DNA of 64,000 nucleotides, from positions 5,404 through 69,403 of the forward strand of contig NZ_KB894358.1 in assembly GCF_000374425.1 (NCBI RefSeq). Direction: 5' to 3'. This stretch comes from Acinetobacter tjernbergiae DSM 14971 = CIP 107465 (GTDB lineage Bacteria > Pseudomonadota > Gammaproteobacteria > Pseudomonadales > Moraxellaceae). The translations under genes and the position numbers were made by a program. Shown piece after piece: positions 9,682 to 18,427 of this stretch; the stretch's first letter is position 1; each line of letters opens with the position of its first letter. The notes beneath the pieces were generated by a model. It searched no databases. It had not been told where the DNA came from and was given only the letters and a program-made list of their open reading frames with translations.

Positions 9682-10278
9682 TTATTCCTCTAATTCAATA
9701 AAATGCGGTAATTGTTGGAAACGTGCTAGCCAAGCTTGGACATCTGGATATGGGTCTAATTCAATGTTTCCTTGATGCGCTAAAGCGATGTAGGGATAAC
9801 AGGCAATGTCTGCAATCGTAGCTGATTCACCAACCAACCAATGTCTTGTTTTTAAATGTTGATTCACCACTGCTAATGATGCATGTGACATCACAGTGGC
9901 ATGCTCGATATCAATGTTCGGTTTCTTGATCAAATAAAATGCCCGAGCTGCCGATAAACTAGAAGCAATTCTTTGATTGGCAAAAAACAGCCACTCTAAA
10001 ATACGTGTCATTGTGATTGTTTCTTGTGGAAACCAAAGCTGATGAGCATCATATGTTTTGGCTAGATAGCATAAAATTGCCTGTGAATCATGGATATATC
10101 TCCCCTGATCCTCTAAAACAGGAATCTGCCCTAAAGGATTGAGCTTTAGAAACTCTGCCGTTTTTTGTTCTTGATGAAGTAAATTTACGGAGATTTGTTC
10201 ATAGTCCAAATTCAAAAATGAAAGTAATAATCTGATTTTGTAACAATTTCCTGAGATTACAGTATTATAAAGTTTCAT
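9682..10278 (-). CDS. Glutathione S-transferase family protein
   Basis: A 198-aa two-domain GST. The thioredoxin-like N-terminal domain begins MKLYNTVISGNCYKIRLLLSFL-like and carries NPLGQIPVLED with the cis-Pro and the HDSQAILCYL glutathione contact. The C-terminal helical domain follows from about residue 85 and includes IADIACYPYIAL. The ATG at 10278 is chosen over 10284 because AGAAG is then properly spaced. It heads a GST-SDR operon opposite a TetR regulator, suggesting inducible handling of an electrophile; the inducer is unknown. Confidence 0.9.
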   Translation of the reverse strand: MKLYNTVISGNCYKIRLLLSFLNLDYEQISVNLLHQEQKTAEFLKLNPLGQIPVLEDQGRYIHDSQAILCYLAKTYDAHQLWFPQETITMTRILEWLFFANQRIASSLSAARAFYLIKKPNIDIEHATVMSHASLAVVNQHLKTRHWLVGESATIADIACYPYIALAHQGNIELDPYPDVQAWLARFQQLPHFIELEE

Positions 10279-10308
10279 TGTCATCTTCTTTTGTGGTTAT
10301 AGTTTCAC

Positions 10309-10328
10309 TGTACCGAACGATCGGTACA
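10309..10328. promoter_or_regulatory. Palindromic operator between GST and TetR genes
   Basis: TGTACCGA (10309-10316), ACGA, TCGGTACA (10321-10328): a perfect 8-bp inverted repeat in the 76-nt divergent promoter. It is the only strong palindrome there and has the size typical of TetR-family operators, so it is the expected binding site of the regulator at 10355, repressing both directions. Confidence 0.85.
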
Positions 10329-10354
10329 AAAACAAGTAATCTGAGTAATTTTTT

Positions 10355-10903
10355 ATGGATAAACCAACATTGATTCGATCTTTGTTAAGTATTTTTAGAG
10401 AATATGGCTATGAAGGTGCATCTTTATCTAAAATCTCAGAACGTACAGGTTTAGGTAAAGCCAGTTTGTACCATCATTTTCCAAATGGAAAACAACAAAT
10501 GGCACAAGAAGTTTTGAGCTATTTAGAACAATGGCGCGAAGACAATATTTTTATTCATCTACAAAGCAGTACCCTACCCATTGAACGTTTAGAAGCTTTA
10601 ACAAATTCATTGAAGCAGGTGTATGAAAATGGTCATGTGGCATGTATTTTGGCAGTTTTGACCTTGAGTGAAGCTCACCAAATCTTCTTACCTCAAATCC
10701 AACCTGTCTTTTTAAGATTGATTGAAAACATTGCACTCGTTTTACAAGATGCAGGAATGACAGAGGATCAAGCTTTAGAACGGGCACAAGATACCGTGAT
10801 ACGCATTCAAGGGGCTTTAATCTTATCTAGAGCATTACAAAGCCCAACACCTTTTTTACAATTGATGGATAAACTACCTAAACAATTATTAAGTAATATT
10901 TGA
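10355..10903 (+). CDS. TetR/AcrR-family transcriptional regulator
   Basis: A 182-aa regulator. The N-terminal helix-turn-helix spans about residues 10-45, with YGYEGASLSKISERTGLGKASLYHHFP as the recognisable TetR signature region. The C-terminal ligand domain (60-180) is helical and resembles the LmrA/YxaF type. It is divergent from the GST-SDR operon and close to the 20-bp palindrome, so autorepression and repression of that operon are inferred. The ligand is unknown. A short hairpin follows the gene. Confidence 0.92.
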   Translation: MDKPTLIRSLLSIFREYGYEGASLSKISERTGLGKASLYHHFPNGKQQMAQEVLSYLEQWREDNIFIHLQSSTLPIERLEALTNSLKQVYENGHVACILAVLTLSEAHQIFLPQIQPVFLRLIENIALVLQDAGMTEDQALERAQDTVIRIQGALILSRALQSPTPFLQLMDKLPKQLLSNI

Positions 10904-10910
10904 ATTCTAT

Positions 10911-10936
10911 AAAAAAGGCGCATAGTGCGCCTTCTT
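10911..10936 (+). terminator. Probable terminator after the TetR gene
   Basis: Stem AAGGCGCA (10915-10922), TAG loop, TGCGCCTT (10926-10933), 12 nt after the stop codon. The downstream T tract is interrupted (CTTGCTTG), so efficiency is uncertain. Confidence 0.65.
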
Positions 10937-11065
10937 GCTTGACTTGACGCAATTATCATCTTAAATACGTCTTGTAAATCTATGTATATTTTTAAGTTAA
11001 TTCTTCATAGAGAACCACAAAAACGACTCCATGCTGCTTTCGATCAGCTCAAAGCATTATGCAAT

Positions 11066-11308
11066 TTACGCATCTTCTCCCACAATATTCGCCATATAAT
11101 CAATTGCAGATCGAACTGTGATAATTTTCTCTGCCTCTTCATATGGAATTTGAATACCAAATTCTCCTTCCAAAGCCATAATAAGCTCAACTACAGCTAA
11201 TGAGTCAGCGCCTAAATCATCTGTAAAAGATGCATTAGGCAAAACCGTGTCTTCATCTACACGAAGTTGCTCAATAATGATCTCTTTAACACGTTTTGCT
11301 ATATTCAT
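11066..11308 (-). CDS. Second acyl carrier protein
   Basis: An 80-aa ACP paralogue. The phosphopantetheine attachment site is Ser36 in DLGADSL, and the rest follows the four-helix ACP pattern. It differs from the acpP product at many positions, for example [18 protein letters not shown] after the Ser. AAGGGA precedes the ATG at 11308. It lies downstream of acpP, beyond the acpP terminator, so it probably has its own promoter in 11309-11450. It may be a spare fatty-acid carrier or serve a dedicated pathway; the context does not tell. Confidence 0.92.
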   Translation of the reverse strand: MNIAKRVKEIIIEQLRVDEDTVLPNASFTDDLGADSLAVVELIMALEGEFGIQIPYEEAEKIITVRSAIDYMANIVGEDA

Positions 11309-11454
11309 AAAATTCCCTTTTGTTGTTATGGTTCCATAAATTATTTTAAATAGCATAAATTTTATACGCCTAAATAAACTCTTTTCATATTCAGAGTTTA
11401 CTTTTTCTTGTAAAAATATGTATAAATCCTCTCAAGCGAAAGTTGAGCATATAA

Positions 11455-11478
11455 AAAAGCCACCTTGCGGTGGCTTTT
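11455..11478 (-). terminator. Rho-independent terminator after acpP
   Basis: A perfect 10-bp stem, AAAAGCCACC (11455-11464) with GGTGGCTTTT (11469-11478), and a TTGC loop; read leftward it ends in a T run. It separates acpP from the second ACP gene. Confidence 0.9.
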
Positions 11479-11493
11479 GGTCATACAAAATGA

Positions 11494-11730
11494 TTAGCCA
11501 AGTTTTTTACTTACATAATCAATTGCAGATTGAACAGTCGTGATTTCATTTGAATCTTCATCAGGGATGGTGATATCAAAATCATTTTCAAAAGACATAA
11601 CTAATTCAACTAGATCTAAAGAGTCAGCACCCAAATCATCCATGAAAGATGCTTCGTTTTTAATCTCTTCAGCACGAATACCTAATTGTTCAGCTACTGC
11701 ATGTTTGATACGTTGTTCGATATCGCTCAC
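11494..11730 (-). CDS. acpP: Acyl carrier protein of fatty-acid synthesis
   Basis: Carries acyl chains on a 4'-phosphopantetheine attached to Ser37 in [14 protein letters not shown]. It is the acidic 78-aa housekeeping ACP. The start is GTG at 11730, where GAGGAG is 6-7 nt upstream; an ATG five codons earlier overlaps that ribosome-binding site and is rejected. It follows fabG in the same direction, in the usual fabD-fabG-acpP order. A terminator follows. Confidence 0.97.
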   Translation of the reverse strand: MSDIEQRIKHAVAEQLGIRAEEIKNEASFMDDLGADSLDLVELVMSFENDFDITIPDEDSNEITTVQSAIDYVSKKLG

Positions 11731-11816
11731 AGGAATTCTCCTCATTGCTTGTGGCGTTTTAATTTGCCACTAGTTTAATTGAATATAAAATTTTTTAAAA
11801 GTTTATACATCGCCAC

Positions 11817-12551
11817 TTAGGCCATGTATAAACCACCATTTACGTGTAAAACTGTACCAGTAATGTAACTAGCCTTATCGCCAGCAAGGAAACTCACTGC
11901 ATTCGCAATATCTTGAGGTTCACCTAGACGATTTAAAGCTACTTGATCACTCATTTTTTTACGAACATCTTCGCTTAACTGATCAGTCATTTCAGTGGCA
12001 ATGAAACCAGGTGCAACACTGTTCACTGTAATCTGACGACTACCCATCTCTTTGGCTAAGCTACGACCGAATGCTTCAATCCCTGCTTTTGCTGCCGAGT
12101 AGTTGGCTTGTCCAGGGTTAGCAAAATGTGCAACCACTGAACTAATATTAATAATGCGACCAAAACGTGCTTTCGTCATACCTTTAAGCACACGCTTAGA
12201 CAAGCGATAAACAGCTTTCAGGTGAATATTGAGAATGTCATCCCAATCATCTTCAGACATACGAAGTAGCAAATTATCTTTGGTAATGCCTGCATTGTTG
12301 ACCAATACCAACACTGAACCATATTTTTGTTCAATGTCTGAAACCAGTGCATCAATCGCTGTGCCATCACGAACATCGAGTACAGCACCTGCTCCATGTT
12401 CAGCAAAACTTTCTGTGAGTTTTTGCGCGCCTGATTCAGAAGTCGCGGTACCAACTACAAAAAAACCGTCTTGAATGAGTTGCTGTGCAATTGCTGCGCC
12501 AATACCTCGGCTTGCTCCTGTCACTAACGCAACTTTTCGTTGTTGTGTCAT
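11817..12551 (-). CDS. fabG: 3-oxoacyl-ACP reductase
   Basis: Reduces 3-ketoacyl-ACP with NADPH in fatty-acid elongation. The 244-aa SDR has TGASRGIG, NNAGITKDNLL, the catalytic Ser in ISSVV with YSAAK, and APGFIATEMT, all typical of FabG. It overlaps the fabD stop by 4 nt (ATGA), indicating translational coupling. acpP follows after 86 nt. Confidence 0.97.
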   Translation of the reverse strand: MTQQRKVALVTGASRGIGAAIAQQLIQDGFFVVGTATSESGAQKLTESFAEHGAGAVLDVRDGTAIDALVSDIEQKYGSVLVLVNNAGITKDNLLLRMSEDDWDDILNIHLKAVYRLSKRVLKGMTKARFGRIINISSVVAHFANPGQANYSAAKAGIEAFGRSLAKEMGSRQITVNSVAPGFIATEMTDQLSEDVRKKMSDQVALNRLGEPQDIANAVSFLAGDKASYITGTVLHVNGGLYMA

Positions 12552-13534
12552 GCAATTTTTCCTTCTGCCACTAACACTGCGTTTAGGGCATCTTCCATAC
12601 GTGCTTTGCTATCAATCGCAAATGCTTTTTCTATGTTCGGTAATCGCTTGGCAAGATTGCTGAGTACTGTACCTGGTCCACATTCAACCACGTACTGGAT
12701 ACCTTGATCTTGTAGATACTGCATGGTACGTGTCCATTGAACTGACTGGTATAACTGAGCCGTTAATGCCTGACGTAACTGAGCAACATCTGTCGCAATT
12801 TCCGCGTTGACATTTTGTATTACAGGAAGGCGTGGTAGCTCAATGGCAGTTTGTTCCAAAGCTTCAGCAAACTTTTCTGCGGCTGGTTTCATTAAAGTAC
12901 AATGTGACGGTACAGAAACAGGCAATGCAATCGCTTTACCTGATTGTTCTTTGGCTTCAGCCATGACTTGCTGAACTAGAGCAGCACTGCCCGCAATAAC
13001 AACCTGACCCTGTGCATTGTAATTTGCAGCGTCAACTGAACCTTGACCCGTAGCAGATGCATTCTTACAAAGCTCAATGACTTTCTCATCTGCCAAGCCA
13101 AGAATTGCAGCCATTGCACCTTCACCTTGAGGAACAGCGCTCTGCATCAATTTTCCACGTACATGTACCAATTTAACCGCATCGGCTAAAGTCATTGCTT
13201 CTGCTGCAACAAGCGCGCTGTATTCTCCTAAAGAGTGCCCAGCCAAGTATTTGGGAGCAATACCACCGAGTTCTAACCAAACACGCCATAATGCAATGCT
13301 CGCAGTCAGTAATACAGGTTGCGTATTCTCAGTTTGATCTAAACCTTCACCACTTTGGGCAATATGCCAAAGATCGAAGCCAAACGCTGAAGATGCTTCT
13401 GCAAATGTATCTTGAACGACACTAAACTGCTCTGCAAGTTCAGCCAACATGCCTACTTTTTGTGAACCCTGACCAGGAAAAACAAATACTGTTTTTGTTG
13501 CTTGAGCAGCCTGCTCAAGTCGTTTAGTCGACAT
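12548..13534 (-). CDS. fabD: Malonyl-CoA:ACP transacylase
   Basis: Transfers malonyl from CoA to ACP. The product is 328 aa, slightly longer than E. coli FabD because of an N-terminal MSTKRLEQAAQATK tail. Motifs are FPGQGSQ, GHSLGE with nucleophile Ser101, the conserved Arg in the LVHVRGKLM region and the catalytic His in VPSHCTLM. The ATG at 13534 is chosen because AAGGA precedes it; the frame stays open for 30 codons upstream without support. Neither plsX nor fabH lies between rpmF and fabD. Confidence 0.97.
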   Translation of the reverse strand: MSTKRLEQAAQATKTVFVFPGQGSQKVGMLAELAEQFSVVQDTFAEASSAFGFDLWHIAQSGEGLDQTENTQPVLLTASIALWRVWLELGGIAPKYLAGHSLGEYSALVAAEAMTLADAVKLVHVRGKLMQSAVPQGEGAMAAILGLADEKVIELCKNASATGQGSVDAANYNAQGQVVIAGSAALVQQVMAEAKEQSGKAIALPVSVPSHCTLMKPAAEKFAEALEQTAIELPRLPVIQNVNAEIATDVAQLRQALTAQLYQSVQWTRTMQYLQDQGIQYVVECGPGTVLSNLAKRLPNIEKAFAIDSKARMEDALNAVLVAEGKIA

Positions 13535-13671
13535 ATAAAAATCCTTAAAATGGTCTATCGCCAATTTCATCAACACCCATGATTTTACATGAGAATGACA
13601 ACAGACTCTTTTCCGATGCGGCAATTTACCATTTATTAATTCGTTTTTTAATTGCGAAAAACAACAAAAAA

Positions 13672-13692
13672 GGGAGCTTTCGCTCCCATTTT
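13672..13692 (-). terminator. Terminator after rpmF
   Basis: Stem GGGAGC (13672-13677), loop TTTC, GCTCCC (13682-13687); the leftward strand continues into a T run. It lies between rpmF and fabD, so the fab genes need their own promoter. Confidence 0.85.
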
Positions 13693-13731
13693 TTCTATAC
13701 TTTAAGCTAACGCTTAATGCATATAACTCAA

Positions 13732-13917
13732 TTATTCAGCATCAGCTGCTTTAGCGAATAATTGACGACCACGGTAAATACCATCTTTAGTCACGTGGTG
13801 ACGACGATGAGTTTCACCCGTAGTTTGGTCTACAGATAATGCATTCTCGGTTAAAGCGTCATGTGAACGGCGCATGTCACGGCGAGAGCGACTTTTACGG
13901 TTTTGCTGAACGGCCAT
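13732..13917 (-). CDS. rpmF: 50S ribosomal protein L32
   Basis: A 61-aa, highly basic ribosomal protein beginning [20 protein letters not shown], the standard L32 N-terminus, with the [11 protein letters not shown] segment at the end. It lacks the zinc-binding cysteines found in some L32 forms, as is usual in gammaproteobacteria. GGAG is 6 nt before the ATG. It follows yceD, 74 nt away, in the conserved yceD-rpmF pair. Confidence 0.97.
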   Translation of the reverse strand: MAVQQNRKSRSRRDMRRSHDALTENALSVDQTTGETHRRHHVTKDGIYRGRQLFAKAADAE

Positions 13918-13991
13918 GATGGCTCCTTACAAAGATCGAAAAAATGGATCAGAACAAATTCAGTTGTCTTAACTCAACATTATAACACAAA

Positions 13992-14552
13992 TTATGAGTT
14001 AAGTTTACCCTTCAAACTTGCCAAAACATCAAACGGATTATCCCGTTTCTCTTCGACAACGTCCTGAATGGTAGGTTGGTGCTTATGCTCACAAGCATCA
14101 TGCTTAGGAGATAAAGGCATCAACAATAACAGTTCATCTTCTAGTAATGCGAGTAAATCAACTAATGCAGGTGCATCAAAATCACCTTTCTTCGAAGATT
14201 CACTTTCACCTAAAACGATGAAATCAGCATCCTCATCCAATCGCTCTATCAGTGACTCATCATCAATTAAAGCTAAATGAAAGTCTGAAACCAATTCAAT
14301 TTCAACAGGTCCCAAACAACGTTGGCACACCATTGGAACTTTTGCTTCAGTATGTCCATCTAACCATACAATACGATGATAGATATCCATTGATAGCTTA
14401 CAGTCTATGTTGATCAATTGATCATCAATTGAACCAACAGCTTCTCGAGCAATACGAGCAAAGCGAGACAATGGCAGTGTTCCTGACCATGTAAAGCCCT
14501 GTTCAGCCCATTTAAATGGCTCGATTTGGCTTGGAAAAGTATTTGCTGACAT
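13992..14552 (-). CDS. yceD: YceD family protein (DUF177)
   Basis: A 186-aa DUF177 protein, encoded immediately before rpmF as in E. coli, where the family is linked to 23S rRNA accumulation. The central VPMVCQRCLGPVEIEL segment with a CxxC pair and the acidic region after it are the family hallmark. The C-terminus contains KRDNPFDVLASLK, the usual closing motif. No enzyme motif is visible. It is divergent from epmC. Confidence 0.93.
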   Translation of the reverse strand: MSANTFPSQIEPFKWAEQGFTWSGTLPLSRFARIAREAVGSIDDQLINIDCKLSMDIYHRIVWLDGHTEAKVPMVCQRCLGPVEIELVSDFHLALIDDESLIERLDEDADFIVLGESESSKKGDFDAPALVDLLALLEDELLLLMPLSPKHDACEHKHQPTIQDVVEEKRDNPFDVLASLKGKLNS

Positions 14553-14647
14553 AATTAAGGCGGCAATTCTACAAATTCATCGGTACTCTGTCAAAGATTA
14601 AGATACAATTTTGCACTTCTTTAGACAGAACTCGTGGTAACACAGCA

Positions 14648-15310
14648 ATGCATCTGTTGCAGCCGCAACTTGAAGTAACAACTTCATTACTTGTTAGCCC
14701 TTATTCAACTCCTGTCTCTGCCTTAGCGCCAAATCAAGTGCAACGTTCATCTTGGCAAAAGTTAACAACAGAACCAGAACAGGTTGATTGGCTTATTTTA
14801 CACTTTAATCACTGGTTTTCCCACCATAATGTCACACTTGTTAAAGGTGATTTTGAACCAGAATATTTCCCAGCGACTTTTGAACAAGCTGCAAGGATCC
14901 AATTTGCCCATGGTTTTTTTAATAGTGCCTTGCATGAAATAAGCCATTGGAGTATTGCTGGTGCACAACGTCGCCTGCTTCCTGACCTTGGTTATTGGTA
15001 TGCCCCAGATGGTCGCAGTACGGAACAACAGGCACTTTTTGAACAAGTTGAGATTAAACCTCAAGCGATTGAATGGTTATTTGCGACTGCCTTTGGTCGA
15101 AAATTCCGTGTATCTTTAGATAATTTGACAGGTGATGGCGGCAGTGGACAACATTTTAAAGATGATGTTTTTACACAAGTACAACGTTATTTTTCTGGTG
15201 AAGCCAAGCTACCCCATGATGCAGCCCATTTCATTTATTGCATCTGTCTTTGTACACGCAATCGTACACCGTTACAACTTGATGAATTTAAACGTGAATA
15301 TCTTGATTAA
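14648..15310 (+). CDS. epmC: Elongation factor P hydroxylase
   Basis: A 220-aa YfcM/EpmC-type protein that hydroxylates the modified lysine of elongation factor P after beta-lysylation. The family signature is present: FAHGFFNSALHEISHWSIAG with the iron-ligand His and Glu residues, then RRLLPDLGYWYAPDGR. The length is about 35 aa more than E. coli YfcM, mostly at the N-terminus, where ATG 14648 has only a weak ribosome-binding site. EF-P and epmAB are not in the window. Divergent from yceD. Confidence 0.9.
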   Translation: MHLLQPQLEVTTSLLVSPYSTPVSALAPNQVQRSSWQKLTTEPEQVDWLILHFNHWFSHHNVTLVKGDFEPEYFPATFEQAARIQFAHGFFNSALHEISHWSIAGAQRRLLPDLGYWYAPDGRSTEQQALFEQVEIKPQAIEWLFATAFGRKFRVSLDNLTGDGGSGQHFKDDVFTQVQRYFSGEAKLPHDAAHFIYCICLCTRNRTPLQLDEFKREYLD

Positions 15311-15398
15311 ATGACAAAATTAACACATCAGAGACTTGCATCAGTTATACAACACATTTCATACTAAATTCAGCCATATAGATCAGGGAGTTATCATA

Positions 15399-16016
15399 AT
15401 GTTGCATTTACATATTCATCCTGAAAATCCACAGGCTCGTTTAATCACTCAAGCAGTTGAACGTATTCGTTCAGGTGATGTTGTGGTTTACCCAACAGAC
15501 GCAGCGTATGCAATTGGCTGTCAAATCGGAAATAAAAGCGCGATGGAACGGATTGCGCAAATCCGTAATTTAGGGGCAAAGCATCAATATGCCATTATGT
15601 GTTGTGATTTATCTGACATTGCCACTTATGCCAAGGTCGATAACGCCATGTATCGCTTGTTAAAAGCCAATACCCCTGCTGTCACCACCTTTATTTTAGC
15701 TGCGACTAGCGAAGTACCTAAACGTTTAATGCACCCTAAGAAAAAAACCATTGGTCTCCGTATTCCAAGTAATCCAGTTGCTCAAGCTTTGTTAAAAGAA
15801 CTAGGCGAACCATTATTAACCAGTACATTGATTTTGCCTGATCAAAAAGATCCGCTTGATGATCCATACGATATTGAAAATCAACTCGCCAAACGAATTG
15901 ATGTGTTTATTGATAGTGGTTTTGGCACTTTATCGACCACGAGTATTGTAGATTTATCAGGAGAAAATCCTGTCGTTGTCCGTCGCGGTGTCGGTGATGT
16001 CAGTGCTTTTGAGTAA
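15399..16016 (+). CDS. yciO: YciO-type Sua5/YrdC-fold protein
   Basis: A 205-aa Sua5/YciO/YrdC protein. The N-terminal region shows VVYPTDAAYAIGC, and KKKTIGLRIPSNP and RRGVG are the nucleotide and RNA-binding family motifs. The length matches E. coli YciO better than TsaC, whose threonylcarbamoyl-AMP activity may or may not be shared. GGGAG precedes the ATG at 15399; the frame extends upstream to 15336 without support. It begins 88 nt after epmC. Confidence 0.88.
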   Translation: MLHLHIHPENPQARLITQAVERIRSGDVVVYPTDAAYAIGCQIGNKSAMERIAQIRNLGAKHQYAIMCCDLSDIATYAKVDNAMYRLLKANTPAVTTFILAATSEVPKRLMHPKKKTIGLRIPSNPVAQALLKELGEPLLTSTLILPDQKDPLDDPYDIENQLAKRIDVFIDSGFGTLSTTSIVDLSGENPVVVRRGVGDVSAFE

Positions 16017-16026
16017 GCACTGATCT

Positions 16027-16746
16027 TTAGTCGATAAAAAATTCTGAAAGACGTTGTTTCTGAAAACCCTGCGCATCAAAATTCTCAGGACTGAGCCATT
16101 GCTGATAGGCTTGATCTAAATTAGACCACTCCTCATCAATGATTGAAAACCATGCCGTATTTCGATTTCGTCCTTTTATGATCCGATCTTGACGAAATAA
16201 ACCTTCATATTGAAAACCAAAGCGTAATGCTGCGGCTTTAGAAGGTGCATTACAGTCATCACACTTCCATTCAACTCGTCTAAAACCATTGGCAAAACAT
16301 TGTTGTAATAGTAAAAAGATCACCTCAGTTGAAGCTTTAGATTTTTTCATTTTATGGGAAAAGTAAACATTACCGATTTCTATCGCAGCATGCCCAAGTC
16401 TCGGATTTAAGAGTGCAATCCAACCTTGAGCCTCTCCATCAACTTCAATCAAAAAATGGGTCGAGTCTTTAAAACCAAATAGATTTTGTAAATTATTTTT
16501 TAATGCAATTTGGCTTTGCGGTGCAGAATAAGGCAAATACGTCCAACATTCTTCACTAGGTTCAGTGACGACACAATTCCAAATTAAGCTTGCTGCTTGC
16601 TCAGACAGACCCTCAGCAACATCAATTAAGTTGATATATTGCCCTTTCAGCTCTCCTGAAATGGGTTGAATTGATAAATTATGCTTGAGTGAAAAGCCAA
16701 CATTTTGACCGAATTCATTCTGTTGTGTTTTTAAATAATTTTTCAT
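16027..16746 (-). CDS. GNAT-family N-acetyltransferase
   Basis: A 239-aa acetyltransferase of the RimJ/RimL-like group. The C-terminal half shows the GNAT pattern: beta-4 with IEIGNVYFS, an acetyl-CoA helix region, RRVEWKCDDCNAPSKAAALRFGFQYEG, and RDRIIKGRNR-like residues before the last strand. These proteins often modify small amines or protein N-termini; the acceptor is unknown. It is convergent with yciO, 10 nt apart. Confidence 0.87.
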   Translation of the reverse strand: MKNYLKTQQNEFGQNVGFSLKHNLSIQPISGELKGQYINLIDVAEGLSEQAASLIWNCVVTEPSEECWTYLPYSAPQSQIALKNNLQNLFGFKDSTHFLIEVDGEAQGWIALLNPRLGHAAIEIGNVYFSHKMKKSKASTEVIFLLLQQCFANGFRRVEWKCDDCNAPSKAAALRFGFQYEGLFRQDRIIKGRNRNTAWFSIIDEEWSNLDQAYQQWLSPENFDAQGFQKQRLSEFFID

Positions 16747-16995
16747 AATAATTTATAATGTAGGAAAAATAAGCGTTTAGATGATAATTTAAGCATAAAG
16801 TTTTTATATAACCTACATCAAATTGCATAAATATGAAAAATACCCTGACAACTTTAAGGTTTTTGTAAGTGAGTAATTTATTAAAGTATCGATTTCGATT
16901 AGAATAGCGCTGCTCTTTGTAGTATGTGTCATCCCTTGAACACAAAAAAATCATCTTTTCATGCTTTTGAAAATTCGCGTGGCTTATAACGGTAT

Positions 16996-17790
16996 ATGAA
17001 TCAAATTCTTCCTTCTCCATTGGAATTACTTCCCTCCATTCGTGTGCTTGACGAGTGGCAAGAAGTCATACCTGAAGATTTATATATACCACCTGCTGCA
17101 TTTGAAATTTTACTGGAACAGTTTGAAGGTCCGTTAGACTTTCTGATTTATCTGATTCAAAAAAATGGCTTTGATCTTTTACAGTTAGATATTTCACCGA
17201 TTGCGACCCAATATTTATCCTACATGGATAGTATGAAATCACTCAATATTGAGTTAACAGCGGATTATATGGTAATGGCTGCATTACTTGCTGACTTAAA
17301 ATCACGCTTACTTCTACCCAAGCCAAAAGTTGTGGATCAATTTGAAAAAGATCCAAAACAAGCATTGATTGATCGTCTCGAGACTTATTTACGCATTAAA
17401 CAAGCAGCAGAAAGATTAGGGCAAATGCCAATCTTTGAAAGAGATACTTTTAGTACCAATGTCAGTATTGGGCATATTGCACCAATCTATGAAGGTTATG
17501 ATGTTGATGCTTTACGTGATGCGTTATTCTGCATATTTAATCGTCCTGAACCTATTACCCATGTAGTGGCTCAAGAACCTGTGTTGCTCGAAGAACGCAT
17601 CGCTTTTATTCAAAGTCAGCTCGCGTCAGGTCAGGCATTGAGTTTTATTCACTTGCTCAATCCACAACAAGGTCGCATGGGCATGGTGGTGACGTTTATG
17701 GCTGTGCTTGAGTTAACCCGTCAACAGAAAATTCAAATTATTCATTCTGGAATTGAAGCTCCATTGACAGTTCAAGGTATTGCTGCATGA
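16996..17790 (+). CDS. scpA: Segregation and condensation protein A
   Basis: The kleisin of the SMC-ScpAB condensin, which bridges the Smc heads. At 264 aa it has the N-terminal kleisin motif FEGPLDFLIYLIQKNGFDLLQLDISPIATQYL and the segment DYMVMAALLADLKSRLLLP. The C-terminal winged helix follows residue 190. Its stop overlaps the scpB start by 4 nt. The partner smc is at 42830 in this window. The 249-nt gap upstream holds its promoter. Confidence 0.95.
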   Translation: MNQILPSPLELLPSIRVLDEWQEVIPEDLYIPPAAFEILLEQFEGPLDFLIYLIQKNGFDLLQLDISPIATQYLSYMDSMKSLNIELTADYMVMAALLADLKSRLLLPKPKVVDQFEKDPKQALIDRLETYLRIKQAAERLGQMPIFERDTFSTNVSIGHIAPIYEGYDVDALRDALFCIFNRPEPITHVVAQEPVLLEERIAFIQSQLASGQALSFIHLLNPQQGRMGMVVTFMAVLELTRQQKIQIIHSGIEAPLTVQGIAA

Positions 17791-18386
17791 GCCTAGATTC
17801 ATTTGATCCCAATGAAGGAATGTCACTCGAAGACATTCATCATGATGTTTTATTACAAATTGAAGCAATTTTGTTCGCTAGTGACTCACCAGTTTCACTT
17901 GCAAGGCTAAAAGAAGCATTTCAAAACCAATATAATAAGCAGCAGTTACGTCAGTTCTTGCAACAACTTGCTGTGCTACAACATGGGCGCTCGATTGAGT
18001 TGATTGAAACGGCACAAGGCTTTCGTTTTCAAGTACGAGCCAAGTATCGAAATATTATTGCCCAAGTTTGGCCCGAACGCCCAACAAAATTATCACCCTC
18101 ATTACTCGAAACAGTCGCAGTAATTGCATATCATCAGCCAGTAACGCGTGCTGATATTGAGCAGATTCGTGGTGTATCGAATAATAGCCAAATTTTAAGA
18201 AATCTATTTGACTGGAACTGGATCAAAGAATCTGGTTTTAGAGATTTGCCTGGAAGACCTGCGTTGTTAGTAACAACGCCCCAATTTTTAAATGCATTTG
18301 GTTTAGCTTCGCTAGGTCAATTGCCTCCCCTACAGAACGCCAAGGAAGCATTCATGACACTCGACGCACATGCGCCGAAGTCTTGA
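17787..18386 (+). CDS. scpB: Segregation and condensation protein B
   Basis: A 199-aa protein with two winged-helix domains that dimerises and binds ScpA. Characteristic segments are EAILFASDSPVSLARL near the N-terminus and LLETVAVIAYHQPVTRADIEQIRGV in the second domain. ATGA overlap with scpA indicates coupled translation. rluB follows after 41 nt, the common scpA-scpB-rluB order. Confidence 0.95.
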   Translation: MSLDSFDPNEGMSLEDIHHDVLLQIEAILFASDSPVSLARLKEAFQNQYNKQQLRQFLQQLAVLQHGRSIELIETAQGFRFQVRAKYRNIIAQVWPERPTKLSPSLLETVAVIAYHQPVTRADIEQIRGVSNNSQILRNLFDWNWIKESGFRDLPGRPALLVTTPQFLNAFGLASLGQLPPLQNAKEAFMTLDAHAPKS

Positions 18387-18427
18387 GAAGGTGAACTGTT
18401 GATCATTATGTCTAAGGTTGTGCTGTC

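Noticed and set aside
10982..11200. A 72-aa plus-strand frame next to the second ACP gene.
   Set aside because: It overlaps the ACP coding sequence antisense and has no ribosome-binding site.
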